A stretch of 64,000 bases of DNA from Berberis thunbergii (Eukaryota; Streptophyta; Magnoliopsida; Ranunculales; Berberidaceae), in the NCBI GenBank assembly GCA_003290165.1, contig QNQO01000606.1, positions 124,001 to 188,000 on the forward strand, read 5' to 3'. How positions within the stretch are numbered: position 1 is the stretch's first letter; the number at the start of each line of letters is the position of its first letter. The position numbers and the translations under genes are program-made. Under the pieces are notes generated by a model that was not told the origin of the DNA, made no database searches, and saw nothing but the letters and a program-made list of their open reading frames with translations. Shown piece by piece: positions 54,229-64,000 of the stretch.

Positions 54229-56925
54229 GATCGTTCCAATTAGTGATCTTGGTCACCATGCTGGGTACTATAAGCTTCAACATTCTTATGATGCAAGGTA
54301 AAGTTTTGGAACTTCGAGAGTGTATTTTATGTCTGATTGAATAGTTTATGTGGAAATTTGATTAACTTATTACCTTTTTTATTGATCCAATAACTATGGG
54401 TTCGATTGCAAATGCTCCACGCCCACTGAAAATATTGATTATGAGTAACATATAACTTGCTACTATTGATGTTCATATTGTTGAGAAAAGAAAACCTGAA
54501 TCTTTGATAGTAGATGTTTGTAATGTTAGGTGGTGAGAAGTCTAGAAAAGGTGGGATTATGTGTAATCAATGAAGCAATTGGTAACCTAGACTAAAAAAA
54601 TTGAATTTTTATTTTTCTGGACTTGAAATAGAAGGAATAGGGTTTGACATGATTTGGAGGACTGATACATGATGATCTGAGAGGCATACCATGGTTTTGG
54701 TACATAGAGAAGCTGAGTGCCTACTAAAAATACTTCAAACTTCCCGATCACTTGTAGGTTATATGTTTTGGTCATTTGCTTCCTATCTATTTTTGTTGGT
54801 TTCCTCACCATCACTTTCATCCCAATTTAGAGAATCTATGTCTAATTTTATACAACTAGATAAAGGGGAATATTTCTTCTTTATTTTTGGTATTTTGTTC
54901 CCAAGTTGTTGTAATTTTTGTTCAGTTTCACATAGTTATCTGATTCATAGTGTCTGCATTTTGTAGGATGTTCTACTTTTTCTTTGAATCAAGGAACAAC
55001 AAGAAGGATCCTGTGGTGATATGGTTGACAGGAGGGCCTGGATGTAGCAGTGAATTGGCTGTTTTCTATGAAAATGGACCTTTTAAAATTGCGAAGAACT
55101 TGTCCCTTGTATGGAATGACTATGGCTGGGATAAGGTATTGCAACTTGTATTGAGTTCCATCCCTTAAATGTTCACTATCTTCAGTATTTGTTGGACCAT
55201 GTCTTTCTAATGCTGTCTAAAAGTCTAAGTTATTTATCCAATTTTTTGGATAATACACGTGCTTATAAGTACCATTAAGCATATGAGAAATAAAAGTATT
55301 GTTTGTTAGGGTTGCTGAAATTAATTCTTACTCTTCTTTTGCAGGCATCAAACCTTATCTTTGTTGACCAGCCCACTGGAACTGGTTTTAGTTACAGTTC
55401 TGATCAACGTGACCTTCGTCATGATTAACCGGGTGTTAGTAATGATTTATATGACTTCTTGCAGGTATATTTTTTTACGCCTGCTGTAGTATTCTCAACA
55501 TCTTAGTAGTTAATATTTCATATTAGTGATTTCTCAGTCCTCAAAACAGAAACTGCAACGTTACTTTGCTGCATTTTACATCTGTTACTGCTCACAAGTC
55601 ACAAAGCGCTTTCTGTTTCTTCACCTAAAGGACCTAAATAGAATAATTTTGGGTGCAAATAGTTCTACCAGCAAGCCCATCGATTATCTATTCTCCCAAA
55701 ATTACAGTACTTATCCCATTCATACCAGATAACTCACCTGACAACCTAATCATGGACATGGTCAAGAGAACACGTGCACTTGATTGTAGTTGAAACCCCC
55801 TACCTTGATTCTTTGTTATTTTTTCAGCCATGGGAGCTCTTATTCTTGGGTAGTTCATTCATTTCCATGCCCAAATCGTAAAAAAATCTCTTTCGAAAAA
55901 TGTAGTTCTTTTCATCTTTTCGCTCCATCTTCTCAGCCTTATCCAGTCATTTGATATTCATTTTCCTGTTATCAGATTTCTTTCATATCCCCCTCCCTTT
56001 TTAATTAAATTTGAGATCTCAAATTGAATCTTGAATCAAAACCATGAATTATGGTTATTTGAACTTTGAAATAATCTAGAAAAGGTACGAGTGTTGTATT
56101 TATCTCACCTTCTCATTTTTTTCTTTTTGATGTCAGGCATTTTTTGCTGAGCATCCTCAGTATGCAAATAATGATTTCTTCATTACCGGAGAGTCATATG
56201 CTGGACACTACATCCCTGCTTTTGCTGCTCGAGTTCACCAGGGAAACAAAGCTAAGGAAGGAATTCACATAAACTTGAAGGTACATGTGATTGCTCATGA
56301 TTTAGTTTTACAGTATATGATTTTCTAGACTGCTTTTCTTAAGACTAAACTGGTAATTCGTTGTACAGGGATTCGCTATTGGTAATGGACTTACAAATCC
56401 CGCTATCCAGTATAAAGCATACACAGATTACACGCTGGATATGAAATTAATTACAGAATCTGACTCTGAGAGAATAAACAGGATGCTTCCAGCATGTGAA
56501 TTAGCAATCAAACTTTGTGGTAATACTTTGTATTTTAGATTTTATCCTTATTAGTTTCCTTGTATGACATTCGCACTTTTGCTTGTATTTATTCTCAACT
56601 ATCCGTTAGGTGAAAATATGGTTTTATTCCTTAAGCATTAAAAGCCATGCACACTGTTTGACAAGTAATGTTTTTCAGGCACCGATGGTCAAACCTCTTG
56701 CTACGCAGCATATGCTGTTTGCAATTCCATGTACAGTAAGGTCATGGCCCTTGTTGGAGATTAGAATGTAAGACATTGTGAAAAGTTGATTGTTCATTTC
56801 TGAGTGTTACATGTGAAGATCAGAACTATCTCTTTTATTTTCATGAGTAACTTAATGTTGCTTTTGCACTTTTGCAGTATTATGATATCCGAAGAGAACG
56901 CCATTTAAAAGAGCTGAATGGAGAC
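54229..56925 (+). pseudogene. Serine carboxypeptidase-like (S10, SCPL48/49 type) fragment, seven exons
   Basis: Exons with GT-AG introns lie at about 54229-54297, 54967-55135, 55345-55464, 56137-56280, 56369-56519, 56679-56768 and 56878-56925. They encode SDLGHHAGYYKLQHSYDAR, FYFFFESRNN, VVIWLTGGPGCSSELAVFYE, SNLIFVDQPTGTGFSYSSDQ, FFITGESYAGHYIPAFAARV (nucleophile Ser in GESYAGH) and GFAIGNGLTNPAIQYKAYTD. The C-terminal half with the catalytic Asp and His is missing. A stop lies in exon 3 (RHD-stop-PGVSND) and another near 56763. The family are secreted or vacuolar peptidases or acyltransferases. Intron retention shows capture from DNA. Confidence 0.92.
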
Positions 56926-57668
56926 CACTACATGGGTCTCGCTTATATAAAGTTCTGAAATTGCTACCAGAGTTTGGGGCTGCAGCAACAATTCAGTGTT
57001 ATAGAGCTAATCCAGTAGCACATATTGGAGAACCTTCTGGAAATTCAAGCCCTCTGACTCCTAAGAGTTTGATACCTCAACAACACCATGAAATTCAGAT
57101 AGGCCCAAGTGGTGATAAACCTTTACTAGGGAAGAAAGTGTTGCTTGTGGACGATGATCTAACCTTATGTTTGTTGGGTGAGAAAGTCCGTGACAAACTT
57201 GGTGCAACTACTATAGCTTTAGCGGATGGGACAGAAGCCGTGGGAGAGGTTTCTTCAGCTTTGACTAAAATGAAAGGCGAGCCTTCAGAGGTTTTTCCTT
57301 ATGCTTATGTTCTCTTTGATTGTGAGGTAACGCTTCCTAACCAAAGCATCATCTTCAGTAATGCCATTCAAACGTTGGGTTTTTATTTTTTATTTATTAA
57401 TGTTTTTTCAAGGTTCCATTGTTTCTTCTTAGATGGAATTCATGAGTGGGTATGAAGCAACAAAGCTAATAAGGACTGAGGAACAGGCCTACGGAATTCA
57501 ATCCCAATCGTAGCATTGACTGCTCATGTGGGTATGGAAGCAGAAGAAAAGACTAAAGCCGCTGGAATGGATTATCATCTGACAAAGCCACTCACAGTGC
57601 AGAAGATGTTGGCTGCTATGAGTTATATTGATAACAAGAAAAACCAACCTGAAATCTGTTCTGCGTGA
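56926..57668 (+). pseudogene. CKI1-like hybrid histidine kinase receiver domain fragment
   Basis: Joined directly to the carboxypeptidase piece. It reads SLYKVLKLLPEFGAAATIQC, then GKKVLLVDDDLTLCLLGEKV (receiver acidic pocket) and YAYVLFDCE, where the D of DCE is the phospho-acceptor. An intron (57327-57432) is followed by MEFMSGYEATKLIRTEE and, after a one-base shift near 57500, IPIVALTAHVGMEAEEKTKA and MDYHLTKPLT (conserved Lys), ending SYIDNKKNQPEICSA and TGA. This is the receiver domain and natural C-terminus of a cytokinin-type hybrid kinase, closest by eye to CKI1. The kinase part is absent. Confidence 0.87.
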
Positions 57669-58150
57669 TAGTAGGAGATGTCAATTGGACTTGTGTGTGT
57701 TTTGTTCTATAAATAAAAATGTTATCATATAAATGACAATGAAAGCCATCTTATGCGTACAGCTGAAATATGTTTGAACTTCTTTGCTCCATGTGAGTAG
57801 CTATATATGTGGTGTTGTGTTTTTTCTCTTGCAGGTTTATGCTTCCATATATTGTTTTTTTTTATAACTTTAATCCAAGTGTTATGGTGACTACTTTAGA
57901 AACTGTGTTTCTGGTATTGCTATATATTAAGTTAGATTGTTTGTTATATTGTGCCTGCAATTTAGAAAAAGCTTTCCATTCTTAGTTTTATTTTATTTTT
58001 CTTTGTTGATAATTTTCATCATTTTGATTCATGTTTTAGATTGCAAAAGTTTGGGTGAAGCAATTGACTTGTCAGAGAGGCTACACAGATCAGATGGTTC
58101 AAGATGCAAATTCAATTATATGTACAAAAAAAAAAAAAAAAAATTCCTAT
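57669..58150 (+). other. 3' flank of the kinase fragment
   Basis: AT-rich, probably the kinase gene's 3' untranslated and downstream sequence captured with it, ending in an A tract (58126-58143) before the repeat array. Confidence 0.4.
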
Positions 58151-58154
58151 GTAT

Positions 58155-58420
58155 ACTCTACCATAGCGTTTTTGAAACGCTATGGTAGAGCCTTTTATAG
58201 CGTTTTTGAACCGCTATGGTAGACTACTCTATCATAGCGTTTCAGAAACGCTATAAAAGGCTCTACCATAGCGTTTTTAAAACGCTATAAAAACTACTTA
58301 CTATAGCGGTTTTAAAACGCTATAATAGACTCAGGGTCTATTATAGCGGTGGCAAACATAGCGTTTATTAAAACGCTATGGTATCCTATCATAGCGTTTT
58401 TGAAACGCTATGAATGACCT
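58155..58420. repeat. Right subterminal array of the gene-carrying CACTA-like element
   Basis: A dense series of self-complementary units of the form CATAGCGTTTTTGAAACGCTAT, separated by GGTAGAGCC or similar. The same half-sites, fewer and diverged, lie at 52430-52500. The array can form multiple hairpins. Confidence 0.88.
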
Positions 58421-58434
58421 TTTTTCTTGTAGTG

Positions 58435-59310
58435 AGGTGAACTTATGACAATTGCTTTTAAAATCACTCAACAAGAGATTAATAGCAAATCTTAAGTAAT
58501 GACATAGACAAACATGAACAAGTGAAAGTAGAGAGATAAAGCAAAAGACAATGTGAGTCAACACACAGATATACAAATGTTCACCTATATTGAAGTTTGA
58601 TTAACTTCAATTAATTAGTCCCTAGGTGGACGGGCCAACAAGTGACACAAGATTATATCATTGTATTCCCACAAACCAGATTAAAAAAAACTTCTTTAGT
58701 AAGAACCCAATCTTGAAATTACAACCACGACTTTGCAAGGTCAAGACCAGCCCACAACAAGACTTTGATAAGTGATAAACAACATTTGATATTGACTCTT
58801 TAGTAATGTCACACAAATATACTGATTAGATGAAGTTTGAGCTCAGAATCCAACTTCTATATAGAACTATAAGAGAGATTTTTCAACTTACAAATATGAA
58901 GGTTTGGGGAGAAAAATGAGATGTCATTCTTAGACATAGATTTTAAATAAGGAAGTTGTTTGGTCAAAATGAAGCTCACAATTAAGCCCTAGAACTTTCA
59001 TTTTTCTTTTATAGTTCACTCAGAAAGATGCGAGAGAGTTAGAGAGAAGTTTCTTCAACTCGGAGAAAAACTGTTGTTTTTCTTGTTTGAAACTCTCTTC
59101 AAAATTGTCTTGTTATTGTTCTCCTTCAAGTTTTTTTTTCTAAATGTTGTTGTGAGCAAATGAAAGGGTTGTTATATTTAGACTGATTCGGAAGGATCAT
59201 AGTCGAATACCTCTTTGGCCGTTACTGTCTTGTCACATTGAATTAGAGCAAATCTGTGTATAGAATGACTTTTGGTCATGATGGTCATTGAACTGCATAG
59301 CATCGTCAAC
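58435..59310. other. Spacer, nothing recognised
   Basis: AT-rich, no coding frame, no inverted ends. Its last eight bases TCGTCAAC (59303-59310) are the target site of the following hAT. Confidence 0.5.
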
Positions 59311-60397
59311 TAGGGGTGGGCATCCCATCTCGCGATCCCGTTCCCGTTCCGATCCCGTCCCGTCCCGATCTAGAATGGGATGGGATGGGATGAAGATTTT
59401 CAATCCCGCCAATCCCGTCCCGTCCCGAACTAATTTATTAATATTAATTATTAGTATTTTTATTTAATTATTTATTTTAAAATTGTGGATGCTAGTCTAT
59501 TCTCTATTCCTTTTGAGTTAGACTTTAGAGCATTGACAGTGAGGGTATGTGCATACAATATTAATGAAGAAATGATTTTGAATTAGTGCCACAAACGTCT
59601 CATGAAGAGGAAGAATACCTGCACTCAACTCCCTTCGCAATGATTACATCTGCATATATCATAGGGAGTCACCAAATAATACTAGGACAAGAACCACTTT
59701 TTATCAGCATCTAGTGCACAACACGCGTGTTTTGAAAAATCTGCCCCTTTTTTTCTTCCATGTTCATAAGATGCAACAAACCAAAAAGATAATTTGTTTC
59801 AAATTCCAATCCTCCAAAAACATGGTGCACATATTCTTTTTTAAGAAACAACACACTGCACAACAAGATCCAAACTTATTGAAATTGAAGATGCAAGTTG
59901 AGTTCTTTCAGTGATCATAAGTATCAATTTTTCAACCAGTGCAGAATGGGTTTTTCAACTATTGCATAACAACTACCCATGTTCTCTAACTCAAACAAAA
60001 CAAGTGTTCATTCAAGAAACCAAACTTTGTAGTAAATTGAAAAAAAACCCAATTACCGCGCCTTCATGATCACCAGTGAGGGCATGGGAAACAATTAAAC
60101 CATGAAATGAGCGAGGGCCGGGGTTCAACCCGGCTGCAATCATGTCATATATTGTCTGCACATACCCTCACTATAAAAGCTTTTATTTTAGAAGTAAAAA
60201 CTTCTTGTTGTTCACAAATTAAGTCAGTCTTTGAATTGAAATGGGGTACTTGCTGATCCCGTCCCATCCCGTTTGGGATGGGACGAGGTCGGGATGAGGT
60301 TTTTCCCTTCCCGTCCCGTCCCGATCCCGATCCCGTATGAACGAGATGGGATAGGGATGGGTATATCTCGTCCCATCCCTTCCTGTGCCCACCCCTA
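59311..60397. mobile_element. hAT element, intact ends (TAGGGGTGGGCA family)
   Basis: Left end TAGGGGTGGGCATCCCATC, right end GTGCCCACCCCTA, with an exact 8 bp target duplication TCGTCAAC (59303-59310 and 60398-60405). This is the reference copy for the family in this window. The ends are unusually rich in CCCGATCCCGTCCCG-type repeats. No transposase, 1,087 bp. Inside, a pair of inverted sequences (TGAGGGTATGTGCA at about 59540 and TGCACATACCCTCA at about 60158) may mark a nested MITE, but no flanking duplication was found. Confidence 0.93.
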
Positions 60398-60405
60398 TCG
60401 TCAAC

Positions 60406-61254
60406 TATGCCACGCTCTATAAAAAAGTTAGAATAATGATTGATTAATAATTAAACATCATATCCAAATTATTATCTCATTTTTGGATTTCAATAACTTT
60501 TGATTTTGAATAAAATATGTTACCATATTAACCATCAGATCCAAAATTTTGGCAGGTCCATTATTTTTCACATATTTTCTCACTAAAAATTGCCTCTAAA
60601 TTTGGGAATTCTAATTACACCTTCCTCCGCCAGATTTTGCTTAACTGTAGCATTTCGTAAAAAATAAGAGGGACTAAAAAGCCTTAGAGCGTTAACAAAT
60701 TGATCGAGATTATACTCCCGAGAAATCCCAAATGAACTTCTCTGAAATTTGCGACATCTCTAAATCTCCAGGGTGTTATTGGTGTCAAAAGACCTCTCAT
60801 TATGCCTTGAAAATTCGCTTTCCGTACAATAATCTCGAGGAATTTTTTTTATGATCACTCATTATTAGGGGTCGGCCGGGATAGCCAATATCCTGGGCAG
60901 ACCCAGACCTATTTGAATTGGGATGGGACCATGCCATCTTGACTAAAAAAAAACAAAGGTAGCCAAAGCCCAACCCAAGCCCTCTCACTTTCCCTGTTCC
61001 CATCCAGCGAATGAAGCCAATCTGAAGGAGAACGAGATCAACAAGAACATCAATATCTTCTTTTTTCGCAAGATCTGCGATGGCGAGATCAGCAAGATCT
61101 TGATCTTCATATTCTGCAAGATCTTTCATTAAGAGAGAGACAGACGAGTCGTACTAATGCTTATGTAAAAAATATGGTTTATTCATTAGGAACGTAGTAG
61201 CAGTAGTGTTGCGTAGGTCCTTTGGAGCTGTGGCTGTGTAAGGTGAGATGGTTT
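60406..61254. other. Spacer, includes the second member of an old repeat pair
   Basis: 60570-60755 resembles 51895-52120. A GCAAGATCT repeat at 61065-61125 makes a low-complexity open frame on the minus strand. Around 60868-60905 GGGTCGGCCGGGATAGCC and ATATCCTGGGCAGACCC suggest a small element end. No gene. Confidence 0.45.
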
Positions 61255-61257
61255 TTA

Positions 61258-61573
61258 GGGTGTCTTTGGTTGCATGGAATTTTATGCTATGAGAATTCAT
61301 GAGGGAATTTCTGTATTTTAGGTTTAATTGATATATCACTCCGCATGCACAATTTATTTTGTGATCAATGGTAGGAATGAAAGTCCCATGAACATGAGAA
61401 TCTCACTCCTTAGTCTCCCAAGGCATGTGATTCTCATGTTATGAGACTTCTATTCTCACTACTGATCACAAAATCAAATGGTGGATGTGGAGTAACACCT
61501 CAAATTAGCCTAAAATATAGGAGTCCCCTCATAAATTTCTATGACATAAAATTCCATGCAACCAAACACACCC
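61258..61573. mobile_element. Tourist-like (PIF/Harbinger) MITE
   Basis: 316 bp with terminal inverted repeats GGGTGTCTTTGGTTGCATGG and the complement of GGGTGTGTTTGGTTGCATGG, extended by AATTTTATG/CATAAAATT, and the 3 bp duplication TTA on both sides (61255-61257 and 61574-61576). Non-coding. Confidence 0.93.
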
Positions 61574-61807
61574 TTAGGTTTGAAGAAGATATTCTGAAAG
61601 ATTTTGCTATTAATTAAGGTGAGGCCAAACCATTACCTCATTTACAACAAAGAGAAGAAAATCATTATACAAAATGTATGAAAGTATGGTATAATTGTTA
61701 CAATAGATGGAAATAATGAGTTTATTACACTGAATAAAGGATCCACTCGTATATTTTTCAAAGAGAAGCAAACCACTGGTACCACACTATTATTTCCTCT
61801 CTGCTAC

Positions 61808-62781
61808 TAGGGATGGCAGTGGGGCGGATTTTCACGGATATCCGCCCCACTCGCCCCGCTTGGGGCAGATTTGGTAAAGGATCCTTGTATCATAGGGCGG
61901 ATACGGATTTCAAATCTATATTCGTTTATTAATTGAGGCGGATACAGATTTGTCCATATCCGCCCCCCGGATATCCGTTTATCCAATAAAATTACAAAAA
62001 TACCCTTCTCTTATATAAAGAAATTAAACCCTTATCTCTCCATCTCACATTCTTCCCCTCCCCTTACCCCACACTCTCTTAAAGCAGCGAACGAAGGCCG
62101 CTCTCAAAGCAGCGAATGAAGGCCGCCTTGTCCTTTCGTCGTCCCTTCGTCCCCCTTCATCCCTTCGTCCCTTCTTATCTCTCCAAACAACGAAGGCCGC
62201 CGCGAAGGTCCCTTCTTCTCTCTCAAAACAGCGAAGGCAATGACAAGGTCGTGAAGGGTGGCAGAACCCTCCCTTCTTCTCTCTCAAAATAGTTAAGGCC
62301 GCGAAGGCGAAGGGTGATCTCAGATAAGTCTGATCTGAAATCAAGATCAAGATCTCGATCTCATATCTGAAATCAAGATCTGAAATTAAGATCTGATATC
62401 ATCTGAGATCGAATATTTTTTTTTTTAAATTTTTAGATCAAGATATCAGATCTATCAGAGATCGAATTATAATTTTTTTTGTTAACTTTTGTTATAATTT
62501 TTGTACGGAGTAATTTCTTTGTAATTTCTGTAATTGTTTTTGTAATTTTTGTTATAATTATGGATAACAATAAACGGATTGTAATTTTTGTTATAATTAT
62601 GGATAACAATAAACAGATTGGCGGGGCGGGGTAGCTATCCGCTAATCCGCACGGGGCGGTTACGGTTTTTAATAAAAAAAATGCAAACAGATAAGCGAGG
62701 CGGATCGATGATCCGTCATTCTTGATGAATCGGGGATGGATTTGCTCAAATCCGCCCCAATCCGCCCCGTTGCCATCCCTA
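61808..62781. mobile_element. hAT element, TAGGGATGGCA family
   Basis: Left end TAGGGATGGCAGTGGGGCGG, right end complement TAGGGATGGCAACGGGGCGG. The 8 bp flanks TCTGCTAC (61800-61807) and TTTGCTAC (62782-62789) match at 7 of 8. Near both ends are CCGCCCC repeats, in the middle a C/T-rich leader-like stretch with CGAAGGCCGC repeats (62080-62310) and GATCT repeats (62320-62460). No transposase, 974 bp. Confidence 0.9.
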
Positions 62782-62789
62782 TTTGCTAC

Positions 62790-64000
62790 TTCTACTCTGC
62801 AACAAAGAAACCACATCAGTAATGGAATTGGATTTGAGCTTAGAAAGAGGAGATCCTTCAACAATAAGGGTTTTTATGTTTGTTGGAAATGCACACAACA
62901 ATAAAAATCACATTAAAATTATTCCGACTCTGTAATCGTCAAAATAAAGGGACAATAAAGGCCCAATTTAGTTGGGCTTGGGTTCGAAACATGTCCATTA
63001 TAGGAACCAGGACGGTCTGGGATAGACCAGGACTGCATTTCTGGAACTGGCTTCGTCCCAATTCCAGCCAGGACATGGATGAAAAGAGTAGAACCCATTT
63101 TTGCATGGTATAAAACGGTTTGGAACCATACCGGTTTGGGTCGGAACGTGATAGATCCAGATTCTTGCCCAACCCTACTCATTATGTAAAGTATCTTTAA
63201 TGTTAACCATTTGACATTATTGTTTTTGAGTACTTTGGGGTCTAATGCTGATTTTATCATTAGAGTGCACATTAGTATCTAGCCATTAAGATTGATATGG
63301 TTTGAGTTCAATGTTGGAGATGCTATTATGTGGGTCGGCCATCAAGAGTCACAACCACCTATGTTTGAAACAAAATTAATTTTGAGCAAGAGTGATGAGG
63401 CTTCTTTATTTAATTGGTACATGCTTATTCACTCATTTTTTAAGTTTCTTTTAAGATATGCATGATAAATCCAGAATTGCTCTAAGGGTGCCTACGAAAA
63501 AAAATTTCAAGGAACATTTTCTTTCCCTTTCTCTCACATAACAAAAAAAAACCTATTTATCTTATTAGTGTGTTTGCTTGCCAACAAAATTTTCCATGTA
63601 AAATCCACAATCCAAAATAATTTTTTTTTAACAAAAATGGTCCCAAAATCTTCAATTTTTCATTTTTTTTTTTAAAATTTTTGATGCCTCAAAATCTGTC
63701 CTCTTAGAGATCTTACATGCAAAACAGGGTTAGATTGCCAAAGACCACCTATTTGGTGGCTAAAGGCACTCTGATGCTTAAGTCAGTTAATTTGTGGGAG
63801 ATAATGAGTATAGTTCAATCATGTTTGCATACCTTCCGTTGAATGTCCCCTTTGCCTTATATAATGTGCGTAGTAAACTCTCTGCATGATTTAAGCATGT
63901 AGGGTGTGATGAGGGGAGACATTTCTTACAATAGTCTTCTTCTTCTTCATTGAGACTCGTCCTTGGAGGAGTGATTCCTACCATGACTTGTCTCCTTTGT
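62790..64000. other. Spacer to the right edge
   Basis: The minus strand of 63120-63176 begins TAGGGTTGGGCAAGAATC and has GGGACGAAGCC-type text, so a diverged hAT end may lie here, with no partner or duplication found. At 63787-63984 the minus strand has a 65-codon frame starting MVGITPPRTSLNEEEEDYCK; it has no recognised domain and runs near the edge. Otherwise AT-rich and featureless. Confidence 0.4.

Larger units (their letters stand above)
52388..58434. mobile_element. CACTA-like element carrying PIE1, carboxypeptidase and kinase fragments
   Basis: The left end CACTACAACACAATTGTC at 52388 and the right end complement CACTACAAGAAAAAAGGTC at 58434 are CACTA termini. Both ends contain TAGCGTTTTT-type subterminal units (few on the left, a dense palindromic array at 58155-58415). 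The flanking triplets GCC and AGG do not match, so the ends may come from different elements or have mutated. Between them all captured fragments lie on the plus strand. No transposase was seen. Confidence 0.8.

Noticed and set aside
59537..60172. Nested MITE inside the hAT at 59311
   Set aside because: Inverted TGAGGGTATGTGCA ends are present, but no flanking duplication was found, so it is mentioned only under the hAT.
60810..61129. 109-codon minus-strand frame starting MKDLAEYEDQDLADLA
   Set aside because: Its start is a translation of GCAAGATCT repeats and the rest has no recognisable domain.
62320..62460. GATCT repeats suggesting a regulatory array
   Set aside because: Simple-sequence repetition inside a hAT element; no further support.

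Overview
The window is nuclear DNA of a flowering plant. It is AT-rich, the captured gene pieces (PIN auxin carrier, CKI1-like kinase, PIE1, serine carboxypeptidase-like, plant HMGB) are plant families with GT-AG introns, and the transposon families are plant types. I found no intact, clearly functional host gene. Almost everything recognisable is a transposable element or a host-gene fragment carried inside one. The species cannot be named from this sequence.

Layout. 1-7747: a decayed Ty3/gypsy element of Athila/Tat type on the minus strand (tRNA-Asp primer site, gag, protease, reverse transcriptase, RNase H, integrase), whose 3' LTR lies beyond the window edge. 7748-14455: spacer holding six short foldback Mutator-like MITEs, most with clean 9-11 bp target duplications, and one small hAT element. 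14456-20612: a defective Ty1/copia element on the minus strand, with two LTRs and an initiator-Met primer site. Its 5' leader carries three tandem antisense copies of a fragment of the ESCRT-III gene SNF7/VPS32. 20613-22591: more spacer, partly a tandem duplicate of 10650-14455 that serves as an empty-site control for two insertions.

22592-47050 is a four-level nest. A hAT element (TIR TAGGGGTGGGCA type) was split by a CACTA element (22964-46665, duplication AGT). The CACTA arrays were then invaded by a second hAT carrying a BRWD WD40 gene fragment (23458-24437), by an RNase H-like pseudogene, and by a large non-autonomous LTR retrotransposon (24892-39966, duplication GTGAC) with the unusual order LTR-internal-LTR-internal-LTR. 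A MULE MITE sits in both internal regions. The CACTA cargo, all on the plus strand, is PIN auxin-carrier exons interleaved with ribosomal protein eL13 and GH17 beta-1,3-glucanase pieces, followed by HMG-box exons.

47051-64000: a small CACTA (49154-51570); a gene-carrying CACTA-like element (52388-58434) with pieces of PIE1, a serine carboxypeptidase and a CKI1-like receiver domain; a third GGGTGGGCA-type hAT (59311-60397); a Tourist-like MITE (61258-61573); and another hAT (61808-62781).

The non-autonomous LTR element and the gypsy element at the left edge share LTR ends, primer type and 3' untranslated motifs, so a related Athila/Tat element probably supplied the proteins that moved it. Many differences between the three LTRs and two internal regions are one-base indels, often in homopolymers, so part of the apparent frameshifting may be sequencing error. 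Identifications rest on reading motifs by eye; no database search was run.
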